A stretch of DNA of 64,000 nucleotides from Xylophilus sp. Leaf220 (lineage in GTDB: Bacteria > Pseudomonadota > Gammaproteobacteria > Burkholderiales > Burkholderiaceae_C), in contig NZ_LMKO01000022.1 in the NCBI RefSeq assembly GCF_001421705.1, positions 339 through 64,338 on the forward strand, written 5' to 3'. The translations under genes and the position numbers were made by a program. Numbering within the stretch: the stretch's first letter is position 1; every line of letters begins with the position of its first letter. Below the pieces are notes generated by a model. It was not told the DNA's origin. It did no database searches and saw only the letters and a program-made list of their open reading frames with translations. This document shows positions 7,703-18,724 of the stretch, one piece after another.

Positions 7703-9286
7703 TCAGACCACGGCCAAGGCATGCCCGGCCGGCACCACGAAAGCGCCGACCATGCCCTGCAGTGCGCCGGTCTGACGGCGCAGCGCATCGGCGGCGGCGG
7801 CAGACTCTTCCACCAGCGCAGCGTTCTGCTGGGTGGTCATATGCAGGTTGTTGACGGTGATCAACAGTTCCTGCACATGGGCCCGTTGGTGCACCGCGGT
7901 GTCGGACACCTCTCCCATGGCATGGGCCACCGCGGTCACCGCGGTCTGCAGTTGTGCCATCGAAGCACCGACCGCGTCCGCCATACGGGTGCCGTTCTGC
8001 ACCCGCTCGCGGGTGGACGACACCACCTTGCGGATTTCACGCGCCGAGTCGGAGCAGCGCTGCGCCAGCGCCCGCACCTCTTGCGCCACCACCGCGAAGC
8101 CGCGTCCCTGCGGGCCGGCACGGGCCGCCTCCACTGCCGCATTCAGCGCCAGCAGGTTGGTCTGGAACGCGATCGCGTCGATCACCCCGACGATGTCGGC
8201 GATGTGCGCAGCGCTCTCCTGGATCACCCGCATGCCGGCCCCCAGTTCGGTGGTGGTGCCGGCGGCCGTGGCCGCGGCACCGGCGGCGGCGCGGGCCAGG
8301 CCCTGCGCGTCTTCAGCTGCGCGGGCGCCCTGCTCCGACGCCTGCCGCAGCTGTTCGACCGTGGCGGCCGAGCGGTCGAGCTCGATCACCTCCTGCTCGG
8401 TCCGCTGGCTCAGGTCGAAGTTGCCGGCCGCCAGTTCGTTGGTCGAGAGGTCGATCGCCCCGGCACTGTCGCGCACGCCGACCACGAGCGTGGCCAGCCC
8501 CTGCTGCATCCGGCCCAGGGCCTCCAGCAGCACCGCCATCTCGCGCGGCGCACCGGAGCCGGACGCGGTGGCGGCAAGGTTGCCGCGCGCCACCCGGTCG
8601 GCTGCCGCCATCGCGTCGGCCAGGGGGCCGGTCACCGCGCGCAAGGTCAGCACCGCCAGGCCGGCGACGGCCACCGCGCCCACCAGCGCCACCAGGGCCA
8701 GGGCGGCGATCTCCAGCCGACCGCGCCGGTCCTGGTCCTGCCGGCTCTGGTCGACCCGCTCCGACACCCGCTGCACCAGCTCGGGCAAGGCGGCCTCGGC
8801 ATCGCGCAGTCCGGCACGGCCGGGCGCCATCAGTTCGTTGCCGACGCCGGCCGACAGCACCGCGCCCGACTGCATCTTCTTCAGGAAGAACTGCATGCCG
8901 GCCTGGTACGAGGCCAGGCCCTTGCCGATGCGGGCGGCGCTGGCCGCGACGACCGGGTCGGCGTCGGCCGAGAGGGCCCTCGCCCCGGCGGTGCCGGTGG
9001 CGTACGCGGACTCCCAGGCGGCCTGCGCCGCGTCGGCCAGCGGCGCGCTCTCGAAGTTGACGATCAGCTCCATCTCGTGGCGGCCCATGCGGCTGAGCGC
9101 ATCGCGCAGCGCGCCCGCCTGCGTCAGGGCGACCAGGTCGCGCTCGGCGAACGCGGTCGCCACCGTGCGGCCCTGCAGCACCGCGGCCACGCCCACCGCC
9201 GCCACCGCGCACACCGCCAGCACCGTGACCAGCGCCAGGGCCCACAGGCGTTGCCGGATGCTGAGCCGCCCCTCGCGCACGCCCAT
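7703..9286 (-). CDS. Methyl-accepting chemotaxis protein
   Basis: A 527-residue chemoreceptor. It has a transmembrane helix near the N-terminus (about 10-32), a periplasmic helical sensor (about 35-190) that resembles a four-helix-bundle type, a second membrane helix, a HAMP-like region and the cytoplasmic signalling hairpin. The highly conserved tip reads [20 protein letters not shown], with F-A-V-V-A-Q-E-V-R following. I see no C-terminal NWETF-type CheR pentapeptide. The start at 9286 lies 2 bases before the permease stop codon, and the next binding-protein gene begins 23 bases after its stop, so it is embedded in the sugar transporter operon. Confidence 0.92.
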   Translation of the reverse strand: MGVREGRLSIRQRLWALALVTVLAVCAVAAVGVAAVLQGRTVATAFAERDLVALTQAGALRDALSRMGRHEMELIVNFESAPLADAAQAAWESAYATGTAGARALSADADPVVAASAARIGKGLASYQAGMQFFLKKMQSGAVLSAGVGNELMAPGRAGLRDAEAALPELVQRVSERVDQSRQDQDRRGRLEIAALALVALVGAVAVAGLAVLTLRAVTGPLADAMAAADRVARGNLAATASGSGAPREMAVLLEALGRMQQGLATLVVGVRDSAGAIDLSTNELAAGNFDLSQRTEQEVIELDRSAATVEQLRQASEQGARAAEDAQGLARAAAGAAATAAGTTTELGAGMRVIQESAAHIADIVGVIDAIAFQTNLLALNAAVEAARAGPQGRGFAVVAQEVRALAQRCSDSAREIRKVVSSTRERVQNGTRMADAVGASMAQLQTAVTAVAHAMGEVSDTAVHQRAHVQELLITVNNLHMTTQQNAALVEESAAAADALRRQTGALQGMVGAFVVPAGHALAVV

Positions 9287-9288
9287 AC

Positions 9289-10158
9289 TCAGCCCTTCAC
9301 CGCGCCGGCCGTCAGGCCGGTGATGATCTGGCGCGCGGCCAGGAAGGTGAAGACCAGCGGCGGGATCGCGATCAGGCTGCCGAGCGCCATGACCTTGCCC
9401 CAGTCCACCCCGATGTCCGTGATGTAGAGCGAGGCGGCGACCGGCAGGGTGCGGGTCGCGCGGTCGGTCAGCACCAGGGCCAGGATGAACTCGTTCCAAG
9501 CGATGCGGAAGGTGAAGATCGCCGCCGCAGCCAGGCCCGGCCGGATCAGCGGCAGGACGACGCGCCAGAACACCGCGACCGGCCCGCAGCCGTCGATCGC
9601 CGCCGCTTCCTCCAGCTCGATCGGCACCTGCTGGATGAAGCCGTAGAGCAGCCAGATGGTGAACGGCAGGTTGACCGCCACGTAGAGCAGCACCAGCCCG
9701 CCGAGCGAATTGGCGATGCCGGCCTGGCTCCAGATCATGAAGACCGGCACGGCCAACACCGCCAGCGGCACGGTGCGCAGCAGCAGCGTGGTGTAGCCCA
9801 GCACCCTGCGCCCCCGGAACCGCAGCCGCACCAGTCCGTAGGCGGCCATGCAGCCCAGCAGCAGCGTGATCGCGGTCGAGGCCACGCCCACCAGCAGGCT
9901 GTTGACCAGGTAGCGGTCGAAGTGGTCGTCGAACAGCACGTCGCGGTAGTTCTGCAGCGTCGGCATGAAGACGAAATTCAGCCCCTGGGTGAACAGGTCG
10001 CTCTGCAGCTTGAACGAGGTGGCGAACATCACCACGATCGGCGTCACGCAGAAGAGGCCCAGCGCCAGCAGCGCGACGTAGTGCAGCAGGTCGCCTAGGC
10101 GTGCCAGCAGGAAGCGGGGACGCCGCGGCGTGGCGATCGGGTGGCCGAGGGTGCTCAT
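9289..10158 (-). CDS. Sugar ABC transporter permease, MalG type
   Basis: A 289-residue inner-membrane permease with six predicted helices. The EAA loop that docks the ATPase is visible as [12 protein letters not shown] with downstream L-P-L-I-R-P-G. This is the second permease (MalG-like, carbohydrate uptake CUT1 family). Its ATG overlaps the stop of the MalF-type gene as ATGA, and the chemoreceptor gene follows directly. It should pair with the 10155 permease and the ATPase at 12501. Confidence 0.92.
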   Translation of the reverse strand: MSTLGHPIATPRRPRFLLARLGDLLHYVALLALGLFCVTPIVVMFATSFKLQSDLFTQGLNFVFMPTLQNYRDVLFDDHFDRYLVNSLLVGVASTAITLLLGCMAAYGLVRLRFRGRRVLGYTTLLLRTVPLAVLAVPVFMIWSQAGIANSLGGLVLLYVAVNLPFTIWLLYGFIQQVPIELEEAAAIDGCGPVAVFWRVVLPLIRPGLAAAAIFTFRIAWNEFILALVLTDRATRTLPVAASLYITDIGVDWGKVMALGSLIAIPPLVFTFLAARQIITGLTAGAVKG

Positions 10159-11045
10159 GACCGCTCCTCCTTCAAGGGGTTGGACAGGCGCAGCGCGAAC
10201 CACGAGAGGCCCGCCACCACCGCCAGCAGCAGCACCGAGATGGCCGCGGCGGCACCGAGCTGCTGGCCGACGAAGGCCGTCTTGTAGATGTGCAGCGACA
10301 GGATTTCGGTGGAGTCGCCCGGCCCGCCGAAGGTGAGGATGTAGACCACCTCCAGCACCCGGAACGCGTCGATCAGCCGCATCAGCAAGGTGACCACGAT
10401 GACGTTCATCACCATCGGCAGCTTGACCCGGAAGGTGGTCTGCCACCAGTTGGCGCCGTCCATGCGGGCGGCCTCCAGCACCGCGGTGTCGACGTTGGCG
10501 AGCGCGGCGACCATCATGATGAAGACGAAGGGCGTCCACTGCCAGATGTCGGCGATCACGATGGCCGCGAAGGCCATGTGCTCGTTGGCCAGCCAGGCCA
10601 CCGGCTGCGCCCCGAACACGCCGAGCAGCGCGTTGACCAGCCCGAACTGCGCATCGAACAGGTAGCGCCAGGTGAGGCCCACCGCGATCGGCGCGATCAT
10701 CATCGGCAGGATGAACAGCGTGCGGAAGAACGCGACGCCGCGCAGCGGACGGCCCGGCCGGTCCTCCAGCGCCAGGGCCAGCGCGATGCCCAGCACCATC
10801 TCGGCGGCGACGCAGACGAAGGCGAACAGCAGCGTGATGCGCAGGGAGCGCCAGACCGCCGGGTCCTGCAGGGTGCGCAGGAACGTCTCCAGGCCGACCC
10901 AGCGGGCGTCGGACCACGGCGTGCCGATGCTCCAGTCGTAGAAGCCCAGCTGCAGCGCCGACAGCACCGGATAGAGGCAGGCCACCGCCATCACGACGGC
11001 CGCGGGGCCGACGTAGACGAGCGGCACCCAGGCGGGTGTTTTCAT
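10155..11045 (-). CDS. Sugar ABC transporter permease, MalF/UgpA type
   Basis: A 296-residue permease with six predicted membrane helices. The EAA loop reads [14 protein letters not shown], followed by K-L-P-M. The start ATG at 11045 gives the short N-terminal tail normal for this CUT1 subunit. The gap of about 90 bases to the upstream binding-protein gene is largely filled by a 64-bp repeat. It forms the transmembrane pore with the 9289 product. Confidence 0.92.
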   Translation of the reverse strand: MKTPAWVPLVYVGPAAVVMAVACLYPVLSALQLGFYDWSIGTPWSDARWVGLETFLRTLQDPAVWRSLRITLLFAFVCVAAEMVLGIALALALEDRPGRPLRGVAFFRTLFILPMMIAPIAVGLTWRYLFDAQFGLVNALLGVFGAQPVAWLANEHMAFAAIVIADIWQWTPFVFIMMVAALANVDTAVLEAARMDGANWWQTTFRVKLPMVMNVIVVTLLMRLIDAFRVLEVVYILTFGGPGDSTEILSLHIYKTAFVGQQLGAAAAISVLLLAVVAGLSWFALRLSNPLKEERS

Positions 11046-11052
11046 CGTGGGA

Positions 11053-11116
11053 CTTTCGCAAGAAGGAGGCCTGCAGCCGGCGCCGCGCGCCGGCCTGCAG
11101 CTACAGAAACCATAGC
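11053..11116 (+). repeat. Dispersed 64-bp palindromic repeat, copy 3
   Basis: It begins CTTTCGCAAGAAGGAGGC, has GCAGCCGGCG..CGCCGGC arms and ends AGCTACAGAAACCATAGC. It occupies the spacer between the binding-protein gene and the MalF-type permease gene. There, as an RNA hairpin, it could set the excess of binding protein over membrane subunits. Confidence 0.75.
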
Positions 11117-11134
11117 AATCGACCTGCAGCCGGG

Positions 11135-12469
11135 TCAGGCCTTGAGGTATCCGCCGCGCCGCATGATCTCGGTCACCTTCGGCACCACGCCGTCGAGCGC
11201 GTCCTTCGGTGTCTTCTTGCCGGTGAGCGCCTCGGAGATCGCCACGCCCAGCGCCTGGATGTTGATCTCGTCCCACTCGGGGATGATCGGACGCCAGTCG
11301 GGGTCGGAGTACTTGAGCTGCTCGCGCAGGGTGATGTACTCGGGGTACTGGCGCACCAGGTCGGCATCGGCCAGGGTGCTGTTGCGGATCGGCACGCCAC
11401 CGGCCTTCGCCACCGCGACGTCCTGCTGCTTGGAGGTCAGCCACTGCATCAGCAGGAAGGCCGCGTCCGCGTTCTTGGCGTTGTGCGGAATCGCCAGGCC
11501 CAGGCCGCCGGACTGCGACGCGTACTTCACCCCCTTCGGATGCAGCGCGTAGCTCACCTTGCCCGCGATCTTCGAGCGGGCCGGGTCGTTGACCTGGCCG
11601 AAGATGACGGTCGAATCGAGGTACATCGCAGACTGGCCCTGCAGGAAGGCGGTCATCATCTCGCCCTGGCCGTAGCTCGGGATGCCGGCGGGCCCGGTCT
11701 CCGAGATTTCCTTCAGCAGGGCCAGGGCCTTGACGCCCACCTCGTCGTTGAAACGCGGCTTCCAGGCCGCATCGAACACCTTGCCGCCCAGCGGGTTCAG
11801 GTGCAGCAGCCAGGCGTGCACGCACTGGTGGCCGGCCTGGCCGCGCGAGGTGAGCGCCCCGATCGCCTGCTTCTTCTCGATCATGGGCAGCAGGGCCTGC
11901 AGTTCCGCATAGTTTTCCGGCGGCTTGAGGTCGTGCTTGGCGAAGATGTCGCGGCGGTAGGCGAGGATCGAGGTCTCGGCACCGTAGGGCAGGCCGTAGA
12001 GCTTGGCACCCGGGCCGGCCAGGTAGCCGCGCGGGCCGCCGACCAAGCCGATGTTCTCGCGGTAGGCCGGCACGATGTCCTGCAGGTCGAAGGCCGGGTC
12101 GGCCAGCGCCGGGTTCTTCAGGAAAGGATCGAGCTCGCGGATCAGGTTCTTCTTGACGTACTCGCCCTTCCACATCACGACGTAGCTCACCAGATCGTAG
12201 TCGCCCTGGGGCTTGGCCATCTCGAGCAGCTGCTTGTCCTTCATCCGCAGGATCTGCAGCTTGTCCACCTCGACCTTGATGCCGGTTTCCTTGGTGAAGG
12301 CCGGCAGCAGCTTGAGCATCGCCTCGTAGTGCGGATGCGCCGGGATGCTGATGACGACCGACTGGCCGCGGTACTTGGCATAGCGGTCCTGCGCATGCGC
12401 GCTGCCGAAAGGCAGCGCGGCGCCGAAGAGGGAAAGGCCGGTGGCCTTGACGATGTCGCGACGTTGCAT
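11135..12469 (-). CDS. Sugar ABC transporter periplasmic binding protein (family 1), paralogue 1
   Basis: A 444-residue exported solute-binding protein with a signal peptide (M-Q-R-R-D-I-V-K-A start, probable A-H-A-Q cleavage after about residue 26). The mature chain begins D-R-Y-A-K-Y-R-G-Q and shares many blocks with the paralogue at 6276, including L-Y-G-L-P-Y-G-A-E-T-S. It sits between the ATPase and permease genes of the minus-strand operon and is therefore the primary binding protein. The ligand, probably an oligosaccharide, sugar or sugar acid, cannot be read from the sequence; the neighbouring enzymes suggest a uronate- or aldonate-yielding compound. Confidence 0.9.
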   Translation of the reverse strand: MQRRDIVKATGLSLFGAALPFGSAHAQDRYAKYRGQSVVISIPAHPHYEAMLKLLPAFTKETGIKVEVDKLQILRMKDKQLLEMAKPQGDYDLVSYVVMWKGEYVKKNLIRELDPFLKNPALADPAFDLQDIVPAYRENIGLVGGPRGYLAGPGAKLYGLPYGAETSILAYRRDIFAKHDLKPPENYAELQALLPMIEKKQAIGALTSRGQAGHQCVHAWLLHLNPLGGKVFDAAWKPRFNDEVGVKALALLKEISETGPAGIPSYGQGEMMTAFLQGQSAMYLDSTVIFGQVNDPARSKIAGKVSYALHPKGVKYASQSGGLGLAIPHNAKNADAAFLLMQWLTSKQQDVAVAKAGGVPIRNSTLADADLVRQYPEYITLREQLKYSDPDWRPIIPEWDEINIQALGVAISEALTGKKTPKDALDGVVPKVTEIMRRGGYLKA

Positions 12470-12500
12470 GGTGGGTCTCCTGGGGCGTTGTCCGGTGGGG

Positions 12501-13610
<1,110 letters not shown>

Positions 13611-13653
13611 TTTGTCTTTTATTGTAAGTATTGTGATTCAACGTTAGCCGGTT

Positions 13654-14406
13654 TCAACGCCGCGCTTTGTAAAGCAGCGCGCGAAATGCGGCGGCGTCGT
13701 AGCGGCGGACACCCCATCCGACGGGTGCCATCCGGTTGCCGGGGTGCCGATCGTCGGGGCCCCAGATGGCCTGGTAGGTGTCGATGCAGCGCCCTTGCCG
13801 CTGGAGCAGGCAGAACGCCGCGATCCACACCGCCCACCACAGGACCACGCCTGCCCACATCCACCGAGGGGCGTCGGCCACCTTTAGGCCGAGCACCACG
13901 GTGGCGGCCGCCAGCAGCAGCGCCAAATAGCCGAGGCCCTTGTGCAGCACCTCGAAGGCGATGCGGCGGCGCGTCATGTCGTAGTGGTCGCCCCGAAGGC
14001 CCTGCGCATCGGTGGGGCCGCCCTTGCTGCCCCGCAGCCAGCCGCCCAGCGCCTGCAACGCCCCCAGCGCCACCACCGCCAGGCCCAGGCCCGCATGCCA
14101 CCGCGCGACCGCCGTGGCGCCGCCACCGCGGCCCCAGGCCAGCCAGAGGCCCGCGCCCATCGCCGCCAGCCCTGCGTACTGGAGCGTGCGGTGGGCGTGC
14201 CACCAGGCCTTGTTGTCGAGCTCCCGGGGCCAGTCCTGGCGCGGCGTCACCTTGCAGTAGCGGGCGACCAGCACCCCCACCGGCAGCAGCACCGCCCAGG
14301 CCAGCACCATCAGCCGGCCGTGCCAGGAGGCCCAGGCGGCGATGTGATGCTCGGCGGCACCGCTGGCGGGTGCCAGCAGCCAGTGCAGGCAGGCGGCGAG
14401 GTCCAT
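13654..14406 (-). CDS. Cytochrome b561-domain membrane protein
   Basis: A 250-residue polytopic membrane protein whose His pattern fits the cytochrome b561/DOMON-associated fold: W-H-G-R-L in the first helix, W-W-H-A-H-R in the next, R-W-H-A-G-L-G, and H-K-G-L-G-Y in the fourth. These would ligate two b-type haems. I see no separate DOMON domain. It overlaps nothing but lies 5 bases after the dehydratase gene, so it is probably transcribed with it. Its link to sugar-acid metabolism is unclear; it might pass electrons from a periplasmic dehydrogenase. Confidence 0.75.
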   Translation of the reverse strand: MDLAACLHWLLAPASGAAEHHIAAWASWHGRLMVLAWAVLLPVGVLVARYCKVTPRQDWPRELDNKAWWHAHRTLQYAGLAAMGAGLWLAWGRGGGATAVARWHAGLGLAVVALGALQALGGWLRGSKGGPTDAQGLRGDHYDMTRRRIAFEVLHKGLGYLALLLAAATVVLGLKVADAPRWMWAGVVLWWAVWIAAFCLLQRQGRCIDTYQAIWGPDDRHPGNRMAPVGWGVRRYDAAAFRALLYKARR

Positions 14407-14411
14407 GGCGG

Positions 14412-15341
14412 CTACCGGCCCCAGCGCAGCACGAGCGGGTCGAGCCGCCGCGCCGTGGCGATAAGGCCCTGGCGCACCGCGGGGTGCATCGCGGGCCACG
14501 GGTGGCGCGGTGCCTCGCAGTCGATCACCCCGCCCTCCTTCATCAGCGCCTTGGCCGCCAGGAAGCCCGCCTGCCGGTTCTCCAGGTTGATCAGCGGCAG
14601 CCAGCGCTGGTACAGCGCGAAGGCGGTGTCGGCGTCGCCCTCCCGGTGCGCCTCGATGATCGGCCGGATGCCGTCGGCGAAGGCCCCGCCGGTCATCGCG
14701 CCGGTGGCGCCGGCGTCGAGGTCGGCCAGCAGCGTGATCGCCTCCTCGCCGTCCCACGGGCCTTCGATCGCCTCGCCGCCCAAGCGGATCAGCTCGCGCA
14801 GCTTGCTCGCCGCACCGGCGGTCTCGATCTTGAAGTACGCGACATGCTCGATCTCCTGCGCCATGCGGGCCAGGAAGGCCGCCAACAGCGGCGTACCGCT
14901 GGCGGGTGCGTCCTGCACCATGATCGGGATGCCGACCGCATCCGACAGCCGCGCGTAGAAGTCGAAGACCTGCGGCTCGGGAAAGCGGAAGGTGGCGCCG
15001 TGGTAGGGCGGCATCACCATCAGCATCGCGGCGCCCATCTCCTGCGCGCGGCGGCTGCGCGCGGCACAGACGGCGGTGCTGGTGTGGGTGGTGGTGACGA
15101 TCACCGGCACCCGGCCGGCGACGTGTTCCAGCGCGGTGCGGGTCAGCACCTCGCGCTCCTCGTCGGACAGCAGGAACTGCTCGGAGAAGTTGGCCAGGAT
15201 GCAGATGCCGTCGACGCCCGAGTCGACCATGAAGTCGAGGCAGCGCCGCTGGCTGGCCAGGTCGAGCGCACCGTCCTCGGTGAAGGTGGTCGGCGCCACC
15301 GGGAAGATGCCGCGGTAGCGCGGGTGGGAGAGTCCGGGCAT
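14412..15341 (-). CDS. L-2-keto-3-deoxyarabonate dehydratase, DapA/NAL superfamily
   Basis: A 309-residue class I aldolase-fold enzyme expected to convert L-2-keto-3-deoxyarabonate to 2-ketoglutarate semialdehyde through a Schiff base on K171 (context A-Y-F-K-I-E-T). It differs from DapA at the G-T-T-G-E position, which here reads L-A-N-F-S-E-Q (about 49-55), and it keeps M-P-P-Y-H-G-A-T and the C-terminal R-R-L-D-P-L-V-L-R-W. These features match my memory of the Azospirillum enzyme of the non-phosphorylated L-arabinose pathway. Its product is the substrate of the KGSA dehydrogenase at 19757. Confidence 0.88.
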   Translation of the reverse strand: MPGLSHPRYRGIFPVAPTTFTEDGALDLASQRRCLDFMVDSGVDGICILANFSEQFLLSDEEREVLTRTALEHVAGRVPVIVTTTHTSTAVCAARSRRAQEMGAAMLMVMPPYHGATFRFPEPQVFDFYARLSDAVGIPIMVQDAPASGTPLLAAFLARMAQEIEHVAYFKIETAGAASKLRELIRLGGEAIEGPWDGEEAITLLADLDAGATGAMTGGAFADGIRPIIEAHREGDADTAFALYQRWLPLINLENRQAGFLAAKALMKEGGVIDCEAPRHPWPAMHPAVRQGLIATARRLDPLVLRWGR

Positions 15342-15349
15342 GGCGCGGC

Positions 15350-16522
15350 TCACTCCAGGATGTCGAACTGGTCGAGGTACTCGGTCTTGAGCGAGAGGCC
15401 TAGGCCCGGCACGTCGTCCTGCAGTTGCAGGAAGCCGTTCTCGGCGATCGGCTCGCCGTCGAAGATGTACCAGAACAGCTCGTTGCCCACTTCCACGTCG
15501 AAGATCGGGAAGTACTCGGCCATCGGCGAGGCCAGGGTGCTCATCGTCAGGTGGTAGTTGTGCATCTGGCCGGCGTGCGGGATCACCGGCACGCTGAACG
15601 CCTCGCACAGCGCGTTGATCTTGTGCGCGGCGGTGATGCCGCCGACCCGGTTGGTGTCGTACTGCACGACGCTGACCGCCTTCCTGTCGAGCAGCTGCTT
15701 GAAGCCGTAGGGGCTGAACTCGTGCTCGCCGCCGGAGATCGGGATGATGTTCATCGCGTTGAGCTCGGCATAGCCGTCGATGTCGTCGGCGATCACCGGC
15801 TCCTCCAGCCAGCGCGGCTCGAACTTGGCCAGCTTCGGCAGCATGCGCTTGGCATACTCCAGGTTCCAGCCCATGTAGCACTCGAGCATCAGGTCGGTGT
15901 CGTAGCCGATCACCTCGCGCACCGCCTCGACCGATTTCAGGTTCTCCTGCACGCCGTGCTGCAGGTGCGCCGGGCCGTAGCCGAAGCGCATCTTGAAGGC
16001 CTTGAAGCCCTGGTCCAGGAATTTCTGTGCCTCGTCCTGCATCTCCTTGAGGTCGGTGCGGTAGAGCTTCGAGTAGTAGCAGGGGATCTTTTCCTTGGTG
16101 CGGCCGCCCAGCAGCTTGAACACCGGCTTGTTCACGCTCTTGCCCAGGATGTCCCAGATCGCCAGGTCGACCGCGGAAATGGCCGCCATCGTCACGCCCT
16201 TGCGACCCCAGGCGTGGGTGGCGCGGTACATGCGCTGCCACAGGTATTCGTAGTCCCAGGGGTCCTGGCCCAGCACCAGCGGCGTGAGGTATTCGTCGAT
16301 GATGGCCTTGGCGATCTTCGGCGCCAGCGCCACGTTGCCGATGCCCACGATGCCGTCGTCGGTCTCGATCTCGACCACCGTCCACGAGTGGAAGCGGAAG
16401 GTGCTCATGCTTTCGGCGGGCGAGTACAGCAGGTCCATCGCGTTGGAGCAGAAGTTGCCCTGCGGCGGCACGGTCTTGCCCTTCCACTGGAATACGCGGG
16501 CACGGACGGATTTGATTTTCAT
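15350..16522 (-). CDS. Enolase-superfamily sugar-acid dehydratase, L-rhamnonate dehydratase-like
   Basis: A 390-residue mandelate-racemase/enolase-superfamily member. Metal ligands appear at E214 (M-L-E-C), E240 or E241 (R-W-L-E-E-P) and E266 (G-G-E-H-E), with a general-acid/base candidate H316 (V-I-P-H-A-G). The spacing of 26, 26 and 50 residues is very close to E. coli rhamnonate dehydratase. It should remove water from an aldonate to give a 2-keto-3-deoxy acid, which the neighbouring KDA dehydratase (8 bases downstream) could consume if the substrate is an arabonate- or fuconate-like acid. Exact substrate specificity is inference. Confidence 0.82.
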   Translation of the reverse strand: MKIKSVRARVFQWKGKTVPPQGNFCSNAMDLLYSPAESMSTFRFHSWTVVEIETDDGIVGIGNVALAPKIAKAIIDEYLTPLVLGQDPWDYEYLWQRMYRATHAWGRKGVTMAAISAVDLAIWDILGKSVNKPVFKLLGGRTKEKIPCYYSKLYRTDLKEMQDEAQKFLDQGFKAFKMRFGYGPAHLQHGVQENLKSVEAVREVIGYDTDLMLECYMGWNLEYAKRMLPKLAKFEPRWLEEPVIADDIDGYAELNAMNIIPISGGEHEFSPYGFKQLLDRKAVSVVQYDTNRVGGITAAHKINALCEAFSVPVIPHAGQMHNYHLTMSTLASPMAEYFPIFDVEVGNELFWYIFDGEPIAENGFLQLQDDVPGLGLSLKTEYLDQFDILE

Positions 16523-16568
16523 GACAGAGGTGGGGCTGTGGAGGTTGAAACGAATTCGGGCCTTCAGG

Positions 16569-17618
16569 TCAGGCGGCGGCCAGCGACTTCTCGCGCTGGG
16601 CGGCGCCCATGCGGCAGGCGATCTGGAAGGCGTGCGACATGGCCTCGACGCTGGCCTTGCCCTGGCCCGCGATGTCGTAGGCGGTGCCGTGCGCCGGTGT
16701 GGTGATCGGGATCGGCAGGCCGCCCTGCACCGTGACGCCGCGCGAGAAGCCCAGCAGCTTGATCGCGATCTGGCCCTGGTCGTGGTACATGGTGACGACG
16801 GCCTGGTACTCGCCCGCCTGCGCCTTCAGGAAGATGGTGTCGGCCGGAAAGGGGCCGTGGAACGGGCTGTCGGTGGGCCAGCTGCGGGCCTGCAGGGCCT
16901 GCACCGCGGGCACGATGGTGTCGACCTCCTCCCGCCCGCACAGGCCGCCGTCGCCGCCGTGCGGATTGAAGGCCGCGATCGCCACCTTCGGCTGCGCCAC
17001 GCCGCTGGCGAGCAGCGAGCGGTAGATCAGCTCGGCCGCCTGCTGGATGCGCTCCACGCTCAGGTAGCCCGCGACGTCCTTCAGCGGCACGTGGGACGAA
17101 ATGCGGGAGGTCCAGAGCTCGCCCAGCGTGTTGAACTCGCAGAAATAGCCGGTCACGCCCAGGTGCTCGGCGAAGTGGTGCAGCTCGTCCTCGTGCTGCA
17201 TGCCGCCGATCTTCATCGCCTGCTTGTTGAGCGGGGCGAAGCAGATCGCGTCGATGGTGCCGGCCAGGGCGGCGTCCATGCACAGGTCGAGCACCCGCAG
17301 GACCGAGCGGCCGCCGATGGCCTGTGCGCGGCTGCGCACCACCTCGGCCTGCGCCACCGTGTCCATCGCCAGGAAGGCCGGGCGGGCGGTGTCGGCCCGG
17401 TCGCGCACCGCGTCGAGCGAGTCGACGGCATCGGTCGCCACCCGCACGCCGGCGATGCGCTGGCCCTCTTCCCACAGCCACGGGTCGCCGACCAGGACGA
17501 TGTTGGCGCGCTGCGCGGCCTCGGGCCCGGCGAGCAGCCGGGCGATGAGTTCGGCGCCGATGCCGGCGGGATCGCCGAGCGTGAGCGCGACGACGGGACG
17601 TTCTGCGGTGGTGGTCAT
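16569..17618 (-). CDS. PdxA2-type 4-phospho-aldonate dehydrogenase (4-hydroxythreonine-4-phosphate dehydrogenase family)
   Basis: A 349-residue NAD-dependent, metal-dependent dehydrogenase. The G-D-P-A-G-I-G start, the metal-binding histidines in S-S-H-V-P-L, Y-H-D-Q-G and T-P-A-H-G-T-A, and the [13 protein letters not shown] segment are typical of PdxA. Its place among sugar-acid genes suggests the PdxA2 branch, which oxidises D-erythronate- or D-threonate-4-phosphate, rather than vitamin B6 synthesis. However, the DUF1537 kinase that usually accompanies PdxA2 is absent from the window. It lies 46 bases upstream of the rhamnonate-dehydratase-like gene. Confidence 0.82.
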   Translation of the reverse strand: MTTTAERPVVALTLGDPAGIGAELIARLLAGPEAAQRANIVLVGDPWLWEEGQRIAGVRVATDAVDSLDAVRDRADTARPAFLAMDTVAQAEVVRSRAQAIGGRSVLRVLDLCMDAALAGTIDAICFAPLNKQAMKIGGMQHEDELHHFAEHLGVTGYFCEFNTLGELWTSRISSHVPLKDVAGYLSVERIQQAAELIYRSLLASGVAQPKVAIAAFNPHGGDGGLCGREEVDTIVPAVQALQARSWPTDSPFHGPFPADTIFLKAQAGEYQAVVTMYHDQGQIAIKLLGFSRGVTVQGGLPIPITTPAHGTAYDIAGQGKASVEAMSHAFQIACRMGAAQREKSLAAA

Positions 17619-17634
17619 GGGAAGGGCTCCGGGC

Positions 17635-18609
17635 TCAGTCGAGCTTGATGTTGTTCTTGCGGATGACGTCGCCGTAGCGCTTGGATTCGGCGTCGTGGAA
17701 AGCGATGAACTGCGCCTGCGTCATCGGCTGCAGCTCCGCGCCGACCGCTTCCAGGCGGGTCTTGGTCTCGGGCAGCGCGATCACCTCGTTGACCGCGTCG
17801 TGCACTTTCTGCTGCACCGCCTTGGGCGTGGCGGCGGGCATGTAGACGCCGTACCAGGCGGTCACCGCCACCGCGGGCAGGCCGGCCTCGGCGGTAGTGG
17901 GCACGCCGGGCAGTTGCGGGCTGCGCCGGGCCGAGGTCACCGCCAGCGGACGCATCTTGCCGTTGCGGATCTGGCCGATCACCGAGGGCATGGTGTCGAA
18001 GCTCATCTGCACCTGGCCGCCGATCAGGTCGATGATCGCGGGCGCACTGCCCTTGTAGGGGACGTGCACGATGTCGATGCCGGCCGCTTCCTTGAAGACG
18101 ACGGCCGCGATGTGCTGGGTGCTGCCGGCACCGCTGCTGGCGTAGTTGATCTTGCCCGGCTCCTTCTTCGCCAGCGCGACCAGCTCGGCCACCGATGTGG
18201 CAGGCAGCTCGTTGGTGACCACCAGCACGTTGGGCACCGACCCGACGAAGGCCACCGGCACCAGGTCCTTGTCGCCGTCGTAGCCGAGCTTCAACAGGTG
18301 CGGCGCGATGGCATGGGCGGTGACCACACCCATCACCATCGTGTGGCCGTCGGTCGACTTGGCGGCCACGTCGGCGGCCAGGGTGTTGGAGACGCCGGGG
18401 CGGTTCTCGACCACGACCGGCTGCTTGAGCAGCGGCCCGAGGCGGTCGGCCACCGCACGCGCCATCGCGTCGGTGCCGCCGCCGGGGGCGGAGCCGACCA
18501 GCATCCGCAGCGGGCGCGTCGGCCAATCCGGCGACGCGGCCTGGGCGAAGGCGCCGAAGGGTGCGGCCAGCGCGATCGCCAGGGTAGAAATGGCAAGGGG
18601 GCGGATCAT
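17635..18609 (-). CDS. Bug family (tripartite tricarboxylate transporter) periplasmic binding protein
   Basis: A 324-residue exported binding protein with a signal peptide ending near A-F-A-Q-A. The mature part has the Bug opening W-P-T-R-P-L-R-M-L and the G-S-A-P-G-G-G-T-D-A-M-A-R ligand loop, then the conserved V-P-Y-K-G-S-A-P-A segment. ATG at 18609 gives the proper signal peptide and has an AGGAGA ribosome site. No TctA/TctB membrane subunits are nearby, as is common for orphan Bug proteins. It begins the operon to 13654 and faces the LysR gene at 18725, its likely regulator. Confidence 0.9.
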   Translation of the reverse strand: MIRPLAISTLAIALAAPFGAFAQAASPDWPTRPLRMLVGSAPGGGTDAMARAVADRLGPLLKQPVVVENRPGVSNTLAADVAAKSTDGHTMVMGVVTAHAIAPHLLKLGYDGDKDLVPVAFVGSVPNVLVVTNELPATSVAELVALAKKEPGKINYASSGAGSTQHIAAVVFKEAAGIDIVHVPYKGSAPAIIDLIGGQVQMSFDTMPSVIGQIRNGKMRPLAVTSARRSPQLPGVPTTAEAGLPAVAVTAWYGVYMPAATPKAVQQKVHDAVNEVIALPETKTRLEAVGAELQPMTQAQFIAFHDAESKRYGDVIRKNNIKLD

Positions 18610-18724
18610 CTTTGTCTCCTGCGTGCTTCTCGGTGTGCACGGTGTGGAGGGCCATCGTAGGAAGCCGAAAGCATTCCGTAAAATGAAAATTGATGATGGA
18701 TCGATCACCCCAGGCTATCGAAAA

